DNA of 64,000 nt. Origin: Roseiarcus sp963696665 (GTDB lineage: Bacteria; Pseudomonadota; Alphaproteobacteria; Rhizobiales; Beijerinckiaceae). Below the pieces are notes generated by a model. That model made no database searches and was not told where the DNA came from. It worked only from the letters and a program-made list of their open reading frames with translations. Where the stretch lies: NCBI GenBank assembly GCA_963696665.1, contig CAVOLE010000030.1, positions 1 to 64,000 of the forward strand, read 5' to 3'. This document shows positions 11,371 through 20,398 of this stretch, piece by piece (positions within the stretch are counted from its first letter, which is position 1; every line of letters starts with the position of its first letter). A program made the position numbers and the translations under genes.

Positions 11371-11639
11371 GGCTTTGACTTCATCACTGCAGGAGCATCA
11401 ACTGGCGCAGTGACGATAGCGGGTCCATCGCGTGGCAGGTATTGATCGGAGGGAAGAATGAAACGTCCGGAAGGAAGGGTCGTTCGATACCCTAGAGTAG
11501 TGACGCCTACGCCTTCGCGGAGCGCGCGTCGAATTCGCCGGCGCGCCGTGCTCAGGGCGGGCCTGGCATGGACCGCGAGCACGATCGCGGCGCCGATTCC
11601 GATCGGGCTCGCGAAGACGCGCCGGTAAAAGATCGGCAT
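11328..11639 (-). CDS. Small hypothetical protein with N-terminal membrane segment
   Basis: A 103-residue basic protein with a hydrophobic N-terminal stretch (SPIGIGAAIVLAVHA) that could be a signal anchor, followed by an Arg-rich segment. I recognise no family. It ends within the start of the downstream Gly-rich gene, in a different frame. The overlap fits two co-transcribed genes or a spurious frame. Confidence 0.35.
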   Translation of the reverse strand: MPIFYRRVFASPIGIGAAIVLAVHARPALSTARRRIRRALREGVGVTTLGYRTTLPSGRFILPSDQYLPRDGPAIVTAPVDAPAVMKSKPCLANRGAPLSARR

Positions 11640-11911
11640 GGTCGAGCCCTCACGGGGGTCTATGCAGCCTCATTTGCCGCGACTGAACGGACGAGAAGAC
11701 CGAATCCGTAAAGTCAAAGGGGGCCAACAGTGCAGACCCGACGGCGACGCGTTTCTACAGCAGGCTCGGCGAGAGTTGACAAAGTGAATGCTGTCCCTCC
11801 GCGCTCGCCAACGAGCGACCCCCTGATCTTAAGCGCGCGCTTTCCGCCATCAATATGCCGCACTCGAAACCGCAATGCTTCGCGCGTGATTTTGTGATAA
11901 AAGACGATATC

Positions 11912-12538
11912 ATGCGCTTCGTTATCGCTTGTCTTTCCGCCCCCTCGGTCTGTGCGGCCGTGGTTTGCCTGCAGGCCGCGCCGGTCGCCGCCGCTGATTT
12001 GCCGACCGCCCCCTCGAATTATCCTGCGCTCGGTCCCGGCGCGCCTGACGCCGCGCCCGATTATTGGGCGGGTCTTTCGGTCGGAGCAGGGATCTCCGTG
12101 TGGGGCGGCAAGGGGATCAAGGGCGGCGTGGGCGGCGAGACCGACCTCACTTATGAACACGTCTTCGACAACGGAATCATGCTGGGGGTGCAGGCTTCCA
12201 CGGGTTACATGCCCTATCTCCAGACGGGCCCCGGATTCTCCCAGTTCACCGGCGGCGCTTTCGCCGGCGGCTCGACGATTGTCGGGTACAATTTCGGCCA
12301 AGTGACGCCATACGTGATCACCGGGGTCGATTTCGTCCGCTCGACCCGCTTCACGAGCGGCGCTTTCAACGCAAGCGACGCTGTCAACACCGTATTCTCC
12401 GGCCCTGGCGCGGTGCAGGCGGTCGGCACGTTCGGCGTCGGCGTCAATTATCGCGTCACTTCGAACTTCAGCATGGGGCTCGAAGCGATCATGCGCACGA
12501 ACACCAACACCGGCGGCGGCCCGTTCTCCCCATGGTGA
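11912..12538 (+). CDS. Outer-membrane beta-barrel protein
   Basis: About 208 residues. ATG 11912 starts a clear signal peptide (MRFVIACLSAPSVCAAVV ending AAPVAAA), so the upstream in-frame ATG 11855 is unlikely. The mature protein alternates polar and aromatic residues in short strands (YWAGLSVGAGISVWGG, YEHVFDNGIMLGVQAS, VGYNFGQVTPYVITGVDF, GVNYRVTSNFSMGLEAIM), the pattern of the eight-stranded Omp25/RopB-like barrels of rhizobia. It should sit in the outer membrane; its role may be structural. It ends 71 bp before the glucan-biosynthesis gene on the same strand. Confidence 0.75.
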   Translation: MRFVIACLSAPSVCAAVVCLQAAPVAAADLPTAPSNYPALGPGAPDAAPDYWAGLSVGAGISVWGGKGIKGGVGGETDLTYEHVFDNGIMLGVQASTGYMPYLQTGPGFSQFTGGAFAGGSTIVGYNFGQVTPYVITGVDFVRSTRFTSGAFNASDAVNTVFSGPGAVQAVGTFGVGVNYRVTSNFSMGLEAIMRTNTNTGGGPFSPW

Positions 12539-12609
12539 CCGGACTGGGGCTGCCGGCGTCTCGCCTTGGCCCGGGGTCGCGGAGCGCCCAACCTGATCCC
12601 TTAGCCTGA

Positions 12610-14196
12610 ATGACGCATATGCATGATCTGTCTCGCCGCGCTGTGCTCGTTGGCGTCGTGGCCGCTTCGGGCGTGCGTCTGGTCCCTGCCGCCGCGCAGC
12701 AGACCGACGCGCCGCCGCCAGCCGCCACGCCTGCGCCTGCGTCATTCGGCTACCAGGACGTCGTGAAGCGGGCGCGGGATCTTGCTGCTGCGCCCTTCGA
12801 CAGCACGGCGCCGCCGCTGCCCGACGGCCTGGCGACCCTCGATTTCGACGGCTGGCGCGACATTCGCTTCAAATCCGACAAGCCTCTGCTCGGCCAGGAA
12901 GGAGCCAATTTCCGGCTGGAGCTGTTCCATCTCGGACACCTGTACAAACGTCCGGTGGTCATCAACGTATTGCGCGACGGCATTCCGGCGCCGATCCCTT
13001 ACGCCGCCAATCTGTTCGACTATGGCGGCGCCAAGCTCGGGCCGCTGCCGATCAATCTCGGTTTTGCCGGCTTTCGTCTGCGTTTTCCGATCAATGCGCC
13101 CCATATCTGGGACGAAGTGATCGCGTTTCTCGGTACGAGCTACTTCCGCTTCCTTGGCCGCGGCCAGCGCTACGGCCTGTCGGCGCGGGGCCTTGTCATC
13201 GGCGAGCCTCCCCGCCTCAACGAAAAGTTCCCGTTCTTTCGCGAGTTCTGGATCGAAACGCCGGACGCGACGGCCGAGCACATCGTCATCTACGCGCTGC
13301 TCGACGGCGAATCGGCGACTGGCGCCTTCCGCTTCGATCTGAACCCCGGCCAGGAGACCTTTATCGACATCAACGCCAGTCTGTTCGCCCGCAAGGCGAC
13401 GCCTGCGCTTGGTCTTGCGCCGCTGTCGTCGATGTATTTCGTCGGCAAGGCGGACCGGCGGTACTCCGACGAATTCCGCGGGGAATTGCACGATTCCGAC
13501 GGTCTTCTTATGCACACGGGCGCGGGCGAATGGATCTGGCGGCCTCTGAGCAACCCAAATCCTCTCAGGGTCTCGGTCTTTCAAGACGCCAATCCGCGCG
13601 GCTTTGGGCTTCTGCAGCGCGACCGCAATTTCAGCGATTACGAGGATCTCGATCTCGCTTACGAGCTCAGGCCGAGCTACTGGATCGAGCCGCACGAGGG
13701 TTGGGGCGAGGGCGCGGTCGAGCTGGTCGAATTGCCGACCAGCGACGAGACCAACGACAACATCGTTGTCGCCTGGGCGCCGAAGCAGGGGCTCGAGGTC
13801 GGCAAGCCGCTCGTCTTCGGCTATCGCATTACGTCGATGGCGATGGATCAAAGCCTGACCCCTACCGGCCGCACAGTCGGGACGTTCCGCGTCGCCGCGC
13901 GCGCGTTGGGTTCCCCGGATCCGCCGCCGCCCCCCGGAACTACGCGATTCCTCATCGATTTTTCCGGCGGCGACTTGTCTTACTACATGAGCGACCCCTC
14001 TCTCGTGGAGACCGTCGCGACGGCGTCGACTGGACGAATCGTGCGCACGTTCCTCACCCCCAACACCCATATCCGGGGGTTCCGCGCAGGCGTCGACGTC
14101 AGCGTCGATCCGGGCCAGAGCACGGACCTGCGTGTCTTTCTGCGCGCTGGGGCCAAGGCCCTGACCGAGACCTGGACCTTCCCCTGGCGGGCCTGA
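12610..14196 (+). CDS. opgG: OpgG/OpgD-family periplasmic glucan biosynthesis protein (Tat substrate)
   Basis: 528 residues, the usual length of OpgG/OpgD (MdoG/MdoD), which shape the backbone of osmoregulated periplasmic glucans. The N-terminus has a twin-arginine signal (LSRRAVLVGVVAASG) with AQQ after the cleavage site, as in OpgD. Conserved segments include FDGWRDIRFKSD, FRLELFHLGHLY, APIPYAANLFDYG, GFAGFRLRFPIN, FLGTSYFRFLGRGQRYGLSARGL and the C-terminal Ig-like half with GWGEGAVELVELPT. Tat export suggests OpgD rather than OpgG, but family membership is firmer than the subtype. No opgH glucosyltransferase is adjacent. The next feature is a dispersed repeat about 170 bp downstream in the same orientation. 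Confidence 0.9.
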   Translation: MTHMHDLSRRAVLVGVVAASGVRLVPAAAQQTDAPPPAATPAPASFGYQDVVKRARDLAAAPFDSTAPPLPDGLATLDFDGWRDIRFKSDKPLLGQEGANFRLELFHLGHLYKRPVVINVLRDGIPAPIPYAANLFDYGGAKLGPLPINLGFAGFRLRFPINAPHIWDEVIAFLGTSYFRFLGRGQRYGLSARGLVIGEPPRLNEKFPFFREFWIETPDATAEHIVIYALLDGESATGAFRFDLNPGQETFIDINASLFARKATPALGLAPLSSMYFVGKADRRYSDEFRGELHDSDGLLMHTGAGEWIWRPLSNPNPLRVSVFQDANPRGFGLLQRDRNFSDYEDLDLAYELRPSYWIEPHEGWGEGAVELVELPTSDETNDNIVVAWAPKQGLEVGKPLVFGYRITSMAMDQSLTPTGRTVGTFRVAARALGSPDPPPPPGTTRFLIDFSGGDLSYYMSDPSLVETVATASTGRIVRTFLTPNTHIRGFRAGVDVSVDPGQSTDLRVFLRAGAKALTETWTFPWRA

Positions 14197-14369
14197 CCGG
14201 CGCCACCTTCTCGGGTGTTAGAATATCACTTCAGAGGCTTAGGCTCTTATCATAAAACAGGACTTGAACGCTGGCCGCTGTCGACCGGGCCTGAAGGGTA
14301 GGCGGGGCCTGGGCGGCCCGGCGCCTGAGAGACACAACCTCAGGGCGACTTCCGTCCAAACAACTCCAT

Positions 14370-14465
14370 ATAAAAACAAGGAAAAATCCTTGCATTTCCT
14401 TTTATTTCTTTGGCCGAATCGGGGCTTTTCAAAGGGTTACAGGAGAAAAAATAAAAAAATCTCCT
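14370..14465 (+). repeat. Dispersed repeat A, copy 1
   Basis: An AT-rich element of about 100 bp that matches, in inverse orientation, the element at 57293-57391 with roughly 85-90 percent identity by eye. It includes the small hairpin CAAGGA-AAAA-TCCTTG and ends in an A-rich run. Both copies lie just downstream of a gene in that gene's direction, so a role in 3' end formation is possible. Confidence 0.8.
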
Positions 14466-14607
14466 CGTTCTAAACTCGCCTTCCCGGTTGTGCGCGAAGC
14501 GGTTCAGAAGCGCATCCCTCTGCCTTGTCGCCGGAGTCGCTGGCGGCTTGTTCTGTCACCAAGAACACCATACCATGTGTTTCTGAGTTTGCCAAGCAAA
14601 ATCACGA

Positions 14608-14790
14608 CTCTCATAGCGTTAGCTGTTGGTCGGCTGCTTTCCGACCTGCCTCCGAGCCTCTGCCGTCCTGCCCCGGGACTTATGATCCGGGGGTTGATCC
14701 GGCCATCCACGCCGCGCCCCCTCAGAGAGGGGTCCGATGGCGCCGGATCGTCACAGGGGCCTCAGAAACAACGCTTTGCAACCTCGCCGT
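14608..14790 (+). repeat. Dispersed repeat B, copy 1
   Basis: About 180 bp that align, in direct orientation, with 56833-57000. Shared blocks include AGCTGTTGGTCGGCTGCTT, GAGCCTCTGCCGTCCTG, CCACGCCGCGCC and CCTCAGAAACAACGCTTTG. It is noncoding in all frames I tested. It resembles intergenic repeat families of Hyphomicrobiales. Confidence 0.8.
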
Positions 14791-14799
14791 ACTATCGTT

Positions 14800-15204
14800 G
14801 ACTAAATTTCCCAGTGTAAGTAGAGTTTACTCAGCTGCTTTTAGCCAAGATGGTGTCTTTAGGTATCGAAATGGCAAGTCACCAAGGTAGATATAGAGTT
14901 GCCGAATCCTGTTAGATTTGTTGCTGCCTCACCATATTCAAACCTTCTCGTTCTTGGCAGCGATCACGATGATATACTCATATCAAAAGATGAAGGCAGA
15001 CGTATAGTGTCGTTGCAAATGAGTATTAGTTACTCCTGGACAACTAATCCTGTTCGCGCAATAGCCCGTTCCCAAGATAATCGATCAATCATAATTTTTC
15101 ACAGAAGCGGGGAAGGTTTTGTGTTCGATTTGAATAGTCGCTCCGTGACTTCTGAGTTTTCGGGTTTGACGATTTTTGGGCTAAGCCAAACCGACCGACG
15201 ATGA
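14800..15204 (+). pseudogene. Low-GC relic of a beta-propeller-like protein
   Basis: This stretch is clearly more AT-rich than its neighbours. One frame ends with SRVYSAAFSQDGVF, typical of a WD40-style blade. After an interruption, a second frame (14899-15204, TTG start) reads PVRFVAASPYSNLLVLGSD and AIARSQDNRSIIIFHRSGEG, again blade-like. There is no good start, ribosome binding site or full-length domain. I read it as the remains of a horizontally acquired propeller gene. A short genuine protein of 101 residues cannot be excluded. Confidence 0.4.
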
Positions 15205-15335
15205 GGGGAGTCCACGTCAAACCTTGGAGGGCATCGAAACCGCCGGGATTTGGGAATGGCGGCTTAGGGCTCGAAACCGGCCCGACTGATTGGGCTTTGA
15301 CCCTAGCGCGAGCGCAGACGCTGACGGGCCGCAGA

Positions 15336-15517
15336 CTCCTGGAGAGCAGTCGGACCGGCGAGTTCAACGGCGCCGGCGGCGCCGATATCCTGTGGCGGAA
15401 CATGGACGGCCAGCCGCGATCTGGGATAGGAACGGAAACAGCATGATCGGCGGTGGGGCCATCGGGATCCAGCCCGGGGCCAATGGCGTGCGGCGCCTGC
15501 AAGACGAGCAGCGCTGA
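15336..15517 (+). pseudogene. Relic of an FG-GAP/VCBS-repeat protein
   Basis: One frame gives GEFNGAGGADILWRNMDGQ and the next gives PAAIWDRNGNSMIGGGAIG. Joined, they make one typical FG-GAP/VCBS-like unit (FNGDG..DILW...G..AIW..NG...IGGGA.G). The frame switch and the absence of further units show that this is a fragment of a larger extracellular repeat protein. It lies 26 bp before the FAD monooxygenase start. Confidence 0.6.
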
Positions 15518-15542
15518 CGATCTGAGGGCGGGGGGAGCCGGA

Positions 15543-17079
15543 ATGAAAATTGACGCCGCAAAGACCGATCGGGTCCAACACTCCGGTCCTCATCGTCGGC
15601 GCGGGTCCTGCCGGCCTCTTCGCGGCGTGCGAACTTCTTCGCCACGGGGTGAAGCCGAGGATCATCGAGCGGAGGCTTGCGCCCCATCGCGAGACGCGCG
15701 GCACCGCGCTTCAGCCCGCAGTGCTCGAATTGCTTCACAAGGCGGGCGTGATTGAGCCGTTTCTTGCTGAAAGCGTGCGCATCAAAGAGATCGAGCTTCT
15801 CGGCCCGGGGCAGGCGCGCATCGGCCTCACCCAGCTAGCGGGCCTCGGCTGCAAATACGAATTCCAGTGCAGCCAGCCCCAATGGTTCACCGAGGCGGCG
15901 CTGCGCGGCAATCTGGCCGGGCGAGGCGTCCAAGTCGAGTTTGGCGTCGAGGCGACGTCAGTCGGGGCGGATGGCGACGGCGTTACCATGAGCCTCGACA
16001 AGGGTGGGCGGAAAGAGATCGTCCGAGCCGATTACCTGATCGGCGCGGACGGCGGCCACAGCGTTTCCCGCCATTCCATGCACGAGCGTCTGGACGGCGA
16101 GACCTATGGCGGGCGTTTCATCGTCGCGGACGTGAAACTCACATGGCCCGCTCCGCCCGGACGGGGTCGCGTTGTTATCGGGCCGAGGGGCTTCGTGCTG
16201 CTGGCGCCGCTGCCCGAAGGGCGATTGCTCGTCTTTGTTAATCGTGACGAAGGCGATCAGCGCGTCGAGCCTGCGTCTGTGGCTGAACTTGGAGCGCTCC
16301 TGAACGAGCGGATCGGAACGGACGTCGGGCTCTCCGATTTGCGTTGGACGTCCTACTTCCAGATGCACAAGCGCGTGGCGCCGTTCCTGAGCGATGGCAG
16401 GCGCTTCCTGTTGGGCGACGCGGGACATCTTTCAAGCCCAATGGGCGGGGAAGGGATCAATTCCGCGCTCATGGACGGCGCAGATATCGCGTGGAAACTT
16501 GCATTGGTGCTTCGGGGGGCGGCCAAGCCCTCGCTTCTCGCTACGTACCCGATCGAGCGCGGCCTGGCCGATCGTCATGTGCTCGAGGTCTCAAACGAGA
16601 TCCATGCCCTTGTCATGCAGCTCATCGAAAAGTGCAGAGCGGGGGAGCCCCTGTCCCCGCCAGCGCAGGATCCGGCCGAAGCGCTCGCAGGCTTGCGCAA
16701 GCGCTCGATGCTCGATGTCTCCTATAAGGGCAGCCTTTTCATTGACGGGAGCGGTGGCGAAGCCGACCCTGGCCCAGGAGCGCGCTTTCCCGGCTGGTGC
16801 GATTTTGAGGGCGCGACCCACCATCTTGTCGCTTTCGGCGAGGCGCCGGGGCTCGACGTTTTCCGAGCGCATTGGGGCGCCCTCGTCGCGATCGTCGATG
16901 CCCGCCAGGCGGGGCTCGATCCCGCCCGGGCGGGGCTGCCCGAGGGCGGCGTTGTTCTGGTTCGCCCGGACGGCTTCATCGGCTTCCGGCGCGGCTCGGC
17001 TGATGAAAATGCGATGAAGTCCCTCGACGCGCATCTTTCGACCTATCTTCATTCCAACGTCGTCGCCGCGGCGAACTGA
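15543..17079 (+). CDS. FAD-dependent aromatic-ring monooxygenase
   Basis: About 510 residues of the p-hydroxybenzoate hydroxylase-like class A flavin monooxygenases (MhpA/PcpB/rifampicin monooxygenase type). It has the dinucleotide-binding motif VLIVGAGPAGLFAACELL, the DG motif DYLIGADGGHSVSRH, the GD motif RFLLGDAGHLSSPMGGEG, and a C-terminal thioredoxin-like region ending SLDAHLSTYLHSN. It should hydroxylate an aromatic or polycyclic compound using NAD(P)H and O2; the substrate is unknown. ATG 15543 has a strong ribosome binding site (GGGGGAG) but is one base out of frame with the rest, because of a possibly extra G at 15571-15573. The uninterrupted frame starts at TTG 15550 without a good site. 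No dedicated regulator is adjacent. Confidence 0.85.
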
Positions 17080-17466
17080 GCTTCCGGTCGTTGTGGCCCA
17101 AGTCGTTGTGGCCCAGGAGAGCGTGGGCCGCGGTCGAGGGCAGGGCTGTGAGCTGACGTTTGGCGGCCCGAAGAACGCCGTGAGCTAAGGCTTTTCTCGC
17201 GCGCCGCGCTCCAGCGCCTCGCGCCCAGCCGGGCTGGCCCAAATCGTGCGCCGGCCAAGGACACGCGCATCCAAGCTGGTCATTCTATGAATTTGCGTAA
17301 GAAAAAAGAAAAATAGCCGGGTTACACGAACTTAACGAGATTGAAAACATTTGTTAATTTGCAACTCGAAATCGACAGCTTACATTCATCTTCGCTGCTT
17401 ATATTTGAGCTGGGAAGCGAAGGAATCCTATCCTAAAGTATAACCGCTTTGGCGTTGGGGAATTGA
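17080..17466. other. Intergenic region with a 15-bp tandem repeat and an AT-rich half
   Basis: The unit GTCGTTGTGGCCCA occurs at 17087-17100 and again at 17102-17115, just after the monooxygenase stop. From about 17270 the sequence turns AT-rich up to the next start and probably contains the promoter of the orphan small gene at 17467. No gene is visible. Confidence 0.6.
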
Positions 17467-17838
17467 ATGCGCGATTGGTACGTTGGTCAGAAGATCGTTT
17501 GCGTGAATGCGCAGCCAATCGACGGCGTGAGAAACCGCTTCGTTGATGAACATCTGCGCGAAGGTAAAGTCTATATAATTCGAAAAATTCTGGGGTTTAA
17601 TTTTAGATTTTCTGAGAGGAGCGAAGAGAGGCTTGCTTTCAGACTGGAAGGTATTGTTCCCTATTTAATCGACGGCATCGAATACGCCTTCTTCCACGGC
17701 CGGTTCAAGCCGCTAGAGGACCAGGACGAAGATCAGGAAATCGACATCTCAATATTCTTGAACGGCCTGCGCGAAGTGAACGAAGGCACATTTGCTCTCA
17801 GGAATGAAGATATTCGCGAACTCGAGACGATCACCTGA
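17467..17838 (+). CDS. Conserved-looking small hypothetical protein
   Basis: 123 residues, acidic toward the C-terminus. It opens with DWYVGQKIVCVNAQPIDG and continues with REGKVYIIRKILG, a pattern I associate with small alphaproteobacterial proteins of the form VGQKVVC...GKVYTIR that may adopt an SH3-like barrel. No catalytic motif, signal peptide or membrane segment is visible. GGGGA lies a few bases before the ATG. It sits alone after an AT-rich stretch and has lower GC than the surrounding genes, which hints at transfer or phage origin. The function is unknown. Confidence 0.6.
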   Translation: MRDWYVGQKIVCVNAQPIDGVRNRFVDEHLREGKVYIIRKILGFNFRFSERSEERLAFRLEGIVPYLIDGIEYAFFHGRFKPLEDQDEDQEIDISIFLNGLREVNEGTFALRNEDIRELETIT

Positions 17839-18204
17839 CCCGACGAGCGGCGAATATCCAAGCGCTTTGGGAACGACCTGCTGCTCATAGCGACCGCGCC
17901 TGCAACGTTAGAACGGCGCAGTTTCCTCACGATGAACTGGCCATCGCCTAAGCGCTTTCACCCAAGTGTTTTCGCCATTGAATCAGGCGGAATTTCCTGC
18001 TAGCGGCTGGCCCTCGCCGCATGGGCTCCCCATATAGCGACTAAACCTGGGCTTCCGCCGTCGGCCGATGCGCCGGCTAAGCCGTGAAGAGCGGCGATGA
18101 GGATCGTGCGTCACGCGCGAGCCTTCCGATCGGCGGGCGCCTGAACGTCAACACGAACCCAAAGCCGGCGCTGCCCGATTATAAGGGCGCGATTAGGAGA
18201 ACCA
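17839..18204. other. Leader region upstream of rpsA
   Basis: 366 bp without a supported gene. It should contain the rpsA promoter and 5' leader. AGGAGA lies 8 bases before the rpsA ATG. In many alphaproteobacteria cmk precedes rpsA; it is absent here. Confidence 0.5.
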
Positions 18205-19938
18205 ATGGCTTCCACACAGACCCTGGCGCCGACGCGCGAGGATTTCACCGCGCTGTTGAACGAGACTTACGGCGCCGACGAAGCTTTCGAGGGGAGCGTC
18301 GTCAAGGGCAAGGTCGTCGCGATCGAAAAGGACATGGCCGTCATCGACGTCGGCCTCAAGACCGAAGGCCGCGTGGCCCTCAAGGAATTCACCAATCATG
18401 GCCGCGATCCCGCGCCGGGCGTCGGCGACGAAGTCGAAGTCTATCTCGAGCGGATCGAGAACGCGCTCGGCGAAGCGGTCATCTCGCGCGACAAGGCGAG
18501 GCGCGAGGAGAGCTGGGTCAAGCTCGAGCAGGCGTTCGAGAAGAACGAGAAGGTCGAAGGGGTGATCTTCAACCAGGTCAAGGGCGGCTTTACCGTCGAC
18601 CTCGATGGGGCGGTCGCCTTCCTGCCGCGCAGCCAGGTCGACATTCGTCCTGTGCGCGACGTTGGCCCGCTGATGAACGTGCCCCAGCCGTTCCAGATCC
18701 TCAAGATGGACCGGCGGCGCGGCAATATCGTCGTTTCCCGCCGCACTGTGCTCGAGGAGAGTCGCGCCGAGCAGCGCCACGAGATCGTCGCCAACCTCGC
18801 TGAGGGGCAGGTCATCGACGGCACCGTCAAGAATCTCACCGACTATGGCGCGTTCGTCGATCTCGGCGGCATCGACGGCCTCCTGCATGTGACCGACATC
18901 GCCTGGCGGCGCGTCAATCATCCGAGCGAGGTCTTGAGCATCGGCCAGCAGGTCAAGGTCAAGATCATCAAGATCAACCATGAGACCCACCGCATCTCGC
19001 TTGGCATGAAGCAGTTGCAGGAAGATCCGTGGTCGAACATCGAGACGCGTTACGTCGTTGGCCAGAAGCTTAAGGGCCGCGTCACCAACATCGCCGACTA
19101 CGGCGCCTTCGTTGAGCTCGAGCCGGGCATCGAGGGCCTCATCCACGTCTCCGAAATGTCCTGGACCAAGAAGAACGTCCATCCCGGCAAGATCGTCTCG
19201 ACCAGCCAGGAGGTCGAGGTGCAGGTGCTCGAGGTCGACGCCTCCAAGCGCCGCATCTCGCTCGGCCTCAAGCAGACGCTGCAGAACCCGTGGGAGGCTT
19301 TCGCCGAGAAGCATCCGATCGGCTCGACCGTCGAGGGCGAGGTCAAGAACAAGACCGAGTTCGGGCTGTTCATCGGCCTCGACGCGGATGTCGACGGCAT
19401 GGTCCATCTTTCCGACCTCGACTGGAACCGGCCCGGCGAGCAGGCGATCGAGGACTACAAGAAAGGCGATCACGTCAAAGCCAAGGTGCTCGACGTCGAT
19501 GTCGAGAAGGAGCGCATCGCCATCGGCATCAAGCAGCTGGCCAGTGACCCATTCTCGGTCACGAAGGCCGGCGAGGAGGGCGAGGGCGAGCTGCGCAAGG
19601 GCTCGGTCGTGACTTGCGAGGTCGTGGAGGTCAAGGACGGCGGCCTCGAAGTGAAGATCGCGGGCACGGATCTCACCGCCTTCATCAAGCGCAACGAGCT
19701 TGCGCGCGACCGCAGCGATCAGCGTCCCGAGCGCTTCTCGGTCGGCGAGAAGGTCGACGCGCGCATCACCCAGTTCGACCGCCGGGCGCGCAAGATCGCA
19801 GTCTCCATCAAGGCGCTCGAAGTCGCCGAGGAGAAGGAAGCGATCGCGCAATATGGCTCAGCTGACTCGGGCGCTTCGCTTGGCGATATTCTAGGCGCCG
19901 CGCTTAAAGCCCGCGACAGGGCCGACAAGCCGAAGTAA
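18205..19938 (+). CDS. rpsA: 30S ribosomal protein S1
   Basis: 577 residues with six S1 RNA-binding repeats, for example VVKGKVVAIEKDMAVIDVG, VDGTVKNLTDYGAFVDLGG-like and LKGRVTNIADYGAFVELEPG, each followed by the GLIHVSEMSW-type strand. It binds mRNA on the small subunit and helps initiate translation on structured leaders. The start at ATG 18205 follows AGGAGA. The gene is intact and strongly codon-biased, as expected for a highly expressed protein. A clear terminator follows. The long antisense frame across it (19851-18193) is a codon-bias artefact. Confidence 0.98.
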   Translation: MASTQTLAPTREDFTALLNETYGADEAFEGSVVKGKVVAIEKDMAVIDVGLKTEGRVALKEFTNHGRDPAPGVGDEVEVYLERIENALGEAVISRDKARREESWVKLEQAFEKNEKVEGVIFNQVKGGFTVDLDGAVAFLPRSQVDIRPVRDVGPLMNVPQPFQILKMDRRRGNIVVSRRTVLEESRAEQRHEIVANLAEGQVIDGTVKNLTDYGAFVDLGGIDGLLHVTDIAWRRVNHPSEVLSIGQQVKVKIIKINHETHRISLGMKQLQEDPWSNIETRYVVGQKLKGRVTNIADYGAFVELEPGIEGLIHVSEMSWTKKNVHPGKIVSTSQEVEVQVLEVDASKRRISLGLKQTLQNPWEAFAEKHPIGSTVEGEVKNKTEFGLFIGLDADVDGMVHLSDLDWNRPGEQAIEDYKKGDHVKAKVLDVDVEKERIAIGIKQLASDPFSVTKAGEEGEGELRKGSVVTCEVVEVKDGGLEVKIAGTDLTAFIKRNELARDRSDQRPERFSVGEKVDARITQFDRRARKIAVSIKALEVAEEKEAIAQYGSADSGASLGDILGAALKARDRADKPK

Positions 19939-19960
19939 ACCGCCGCGTTTTGGCGAAAAG

Positions 19961-19997
19961 AGCCCGCCCGGGAGCGATTCCGGGCGGGTTATTTTTT
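19961..19997 (+). terminator. Rho-independent terminator of rpsA
   Basis: Stem CCCGCCCGG (19963-19971) with CCGGGCGGG (19980-19988), 8-base loop, then TTATTTTTT. It lies 25 bp after the rpsA stop codon. Confidence 0.9.
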
Positions 19998-20084
19998 GCG
20001 CCTGGTTCAGACCGGGGGAAAGCGTCCGTCGACGCGTATCATCGTCATGGAGCCCGACGGGCTTGCTTGGAAAGGACCTCCTCG

Positions 20085-20369
20085 ATGAACCTCTCTCGGA
20101 TCACGGCCATGGGGTCGGGCGCGCGCGGGTCCTTCCTGCGCGCAACAGCCGTATCGGCCGTCGCGGCGGCCGTCGGCTGTTTAGCCCTTGTTGACATGGC
20201 CAGCGCGCAACAGTCCGCAGTGCGGCAAGCCTGCGCCGCCGATTACAAGACTTACTGTTCGGACGTGCGGCCGGGCGGCGGGCGCATCGTGGGCTGTCTG
20301 AAGCAGAACGCCGACAAGCTTTCGCAAAGCTGCCAGCAGGCGCTCGCCAGCCTCAAAACGCAACATTAG
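20085..20369 (+). CDS. Small secreted cysteine-rich repeat protein
   Basis: 94 residues. ATG 20085 follows AAAGGACC and opens a signal peptide (FLRATAVSAVAAAVGCLALVDMASAQQ). The mature part has evenly spaced cysteines (QACAADYKTYCSDVRPGGGRI and VGCLKQNADKLSQSCQQAL), the pattern of the cysteine-rich Golgi-protein-1-like repeat found in secreted rhizobial proteins. It probably forms disulfides in the periplasm. The function is unknown. The longer frame from 19950 crosses the rpsA terminator and is not the real start. Confidence 0.75.
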   Translation: MNLSRITAMGSGARGSFLRATAVSAVAAAVGCLALVDMASAQQSAVRQACAADYKTYCSDVRPGGGRIVGCLKQNADKLSQSCQQALASLKTQH

Positions 20370-20398
20370 AGCAGCCTGCAATTCCGTCGAATCGGAGG

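Noticed and set aside
12742..14070. 442-codon frame antisense to opgG, and the 343-codon frame 11714-12745
   Set aside because: Both are shadows of the OpgG/OpgD and beta-barrel genes and have no recognisable domain.
18193..19851. 552-codon frame antisense to rpsA
   Set aside because: Its Asp/Leu/Arg-rich, low-complexity translation mirrors the S1 repeats; rpsA is certain.
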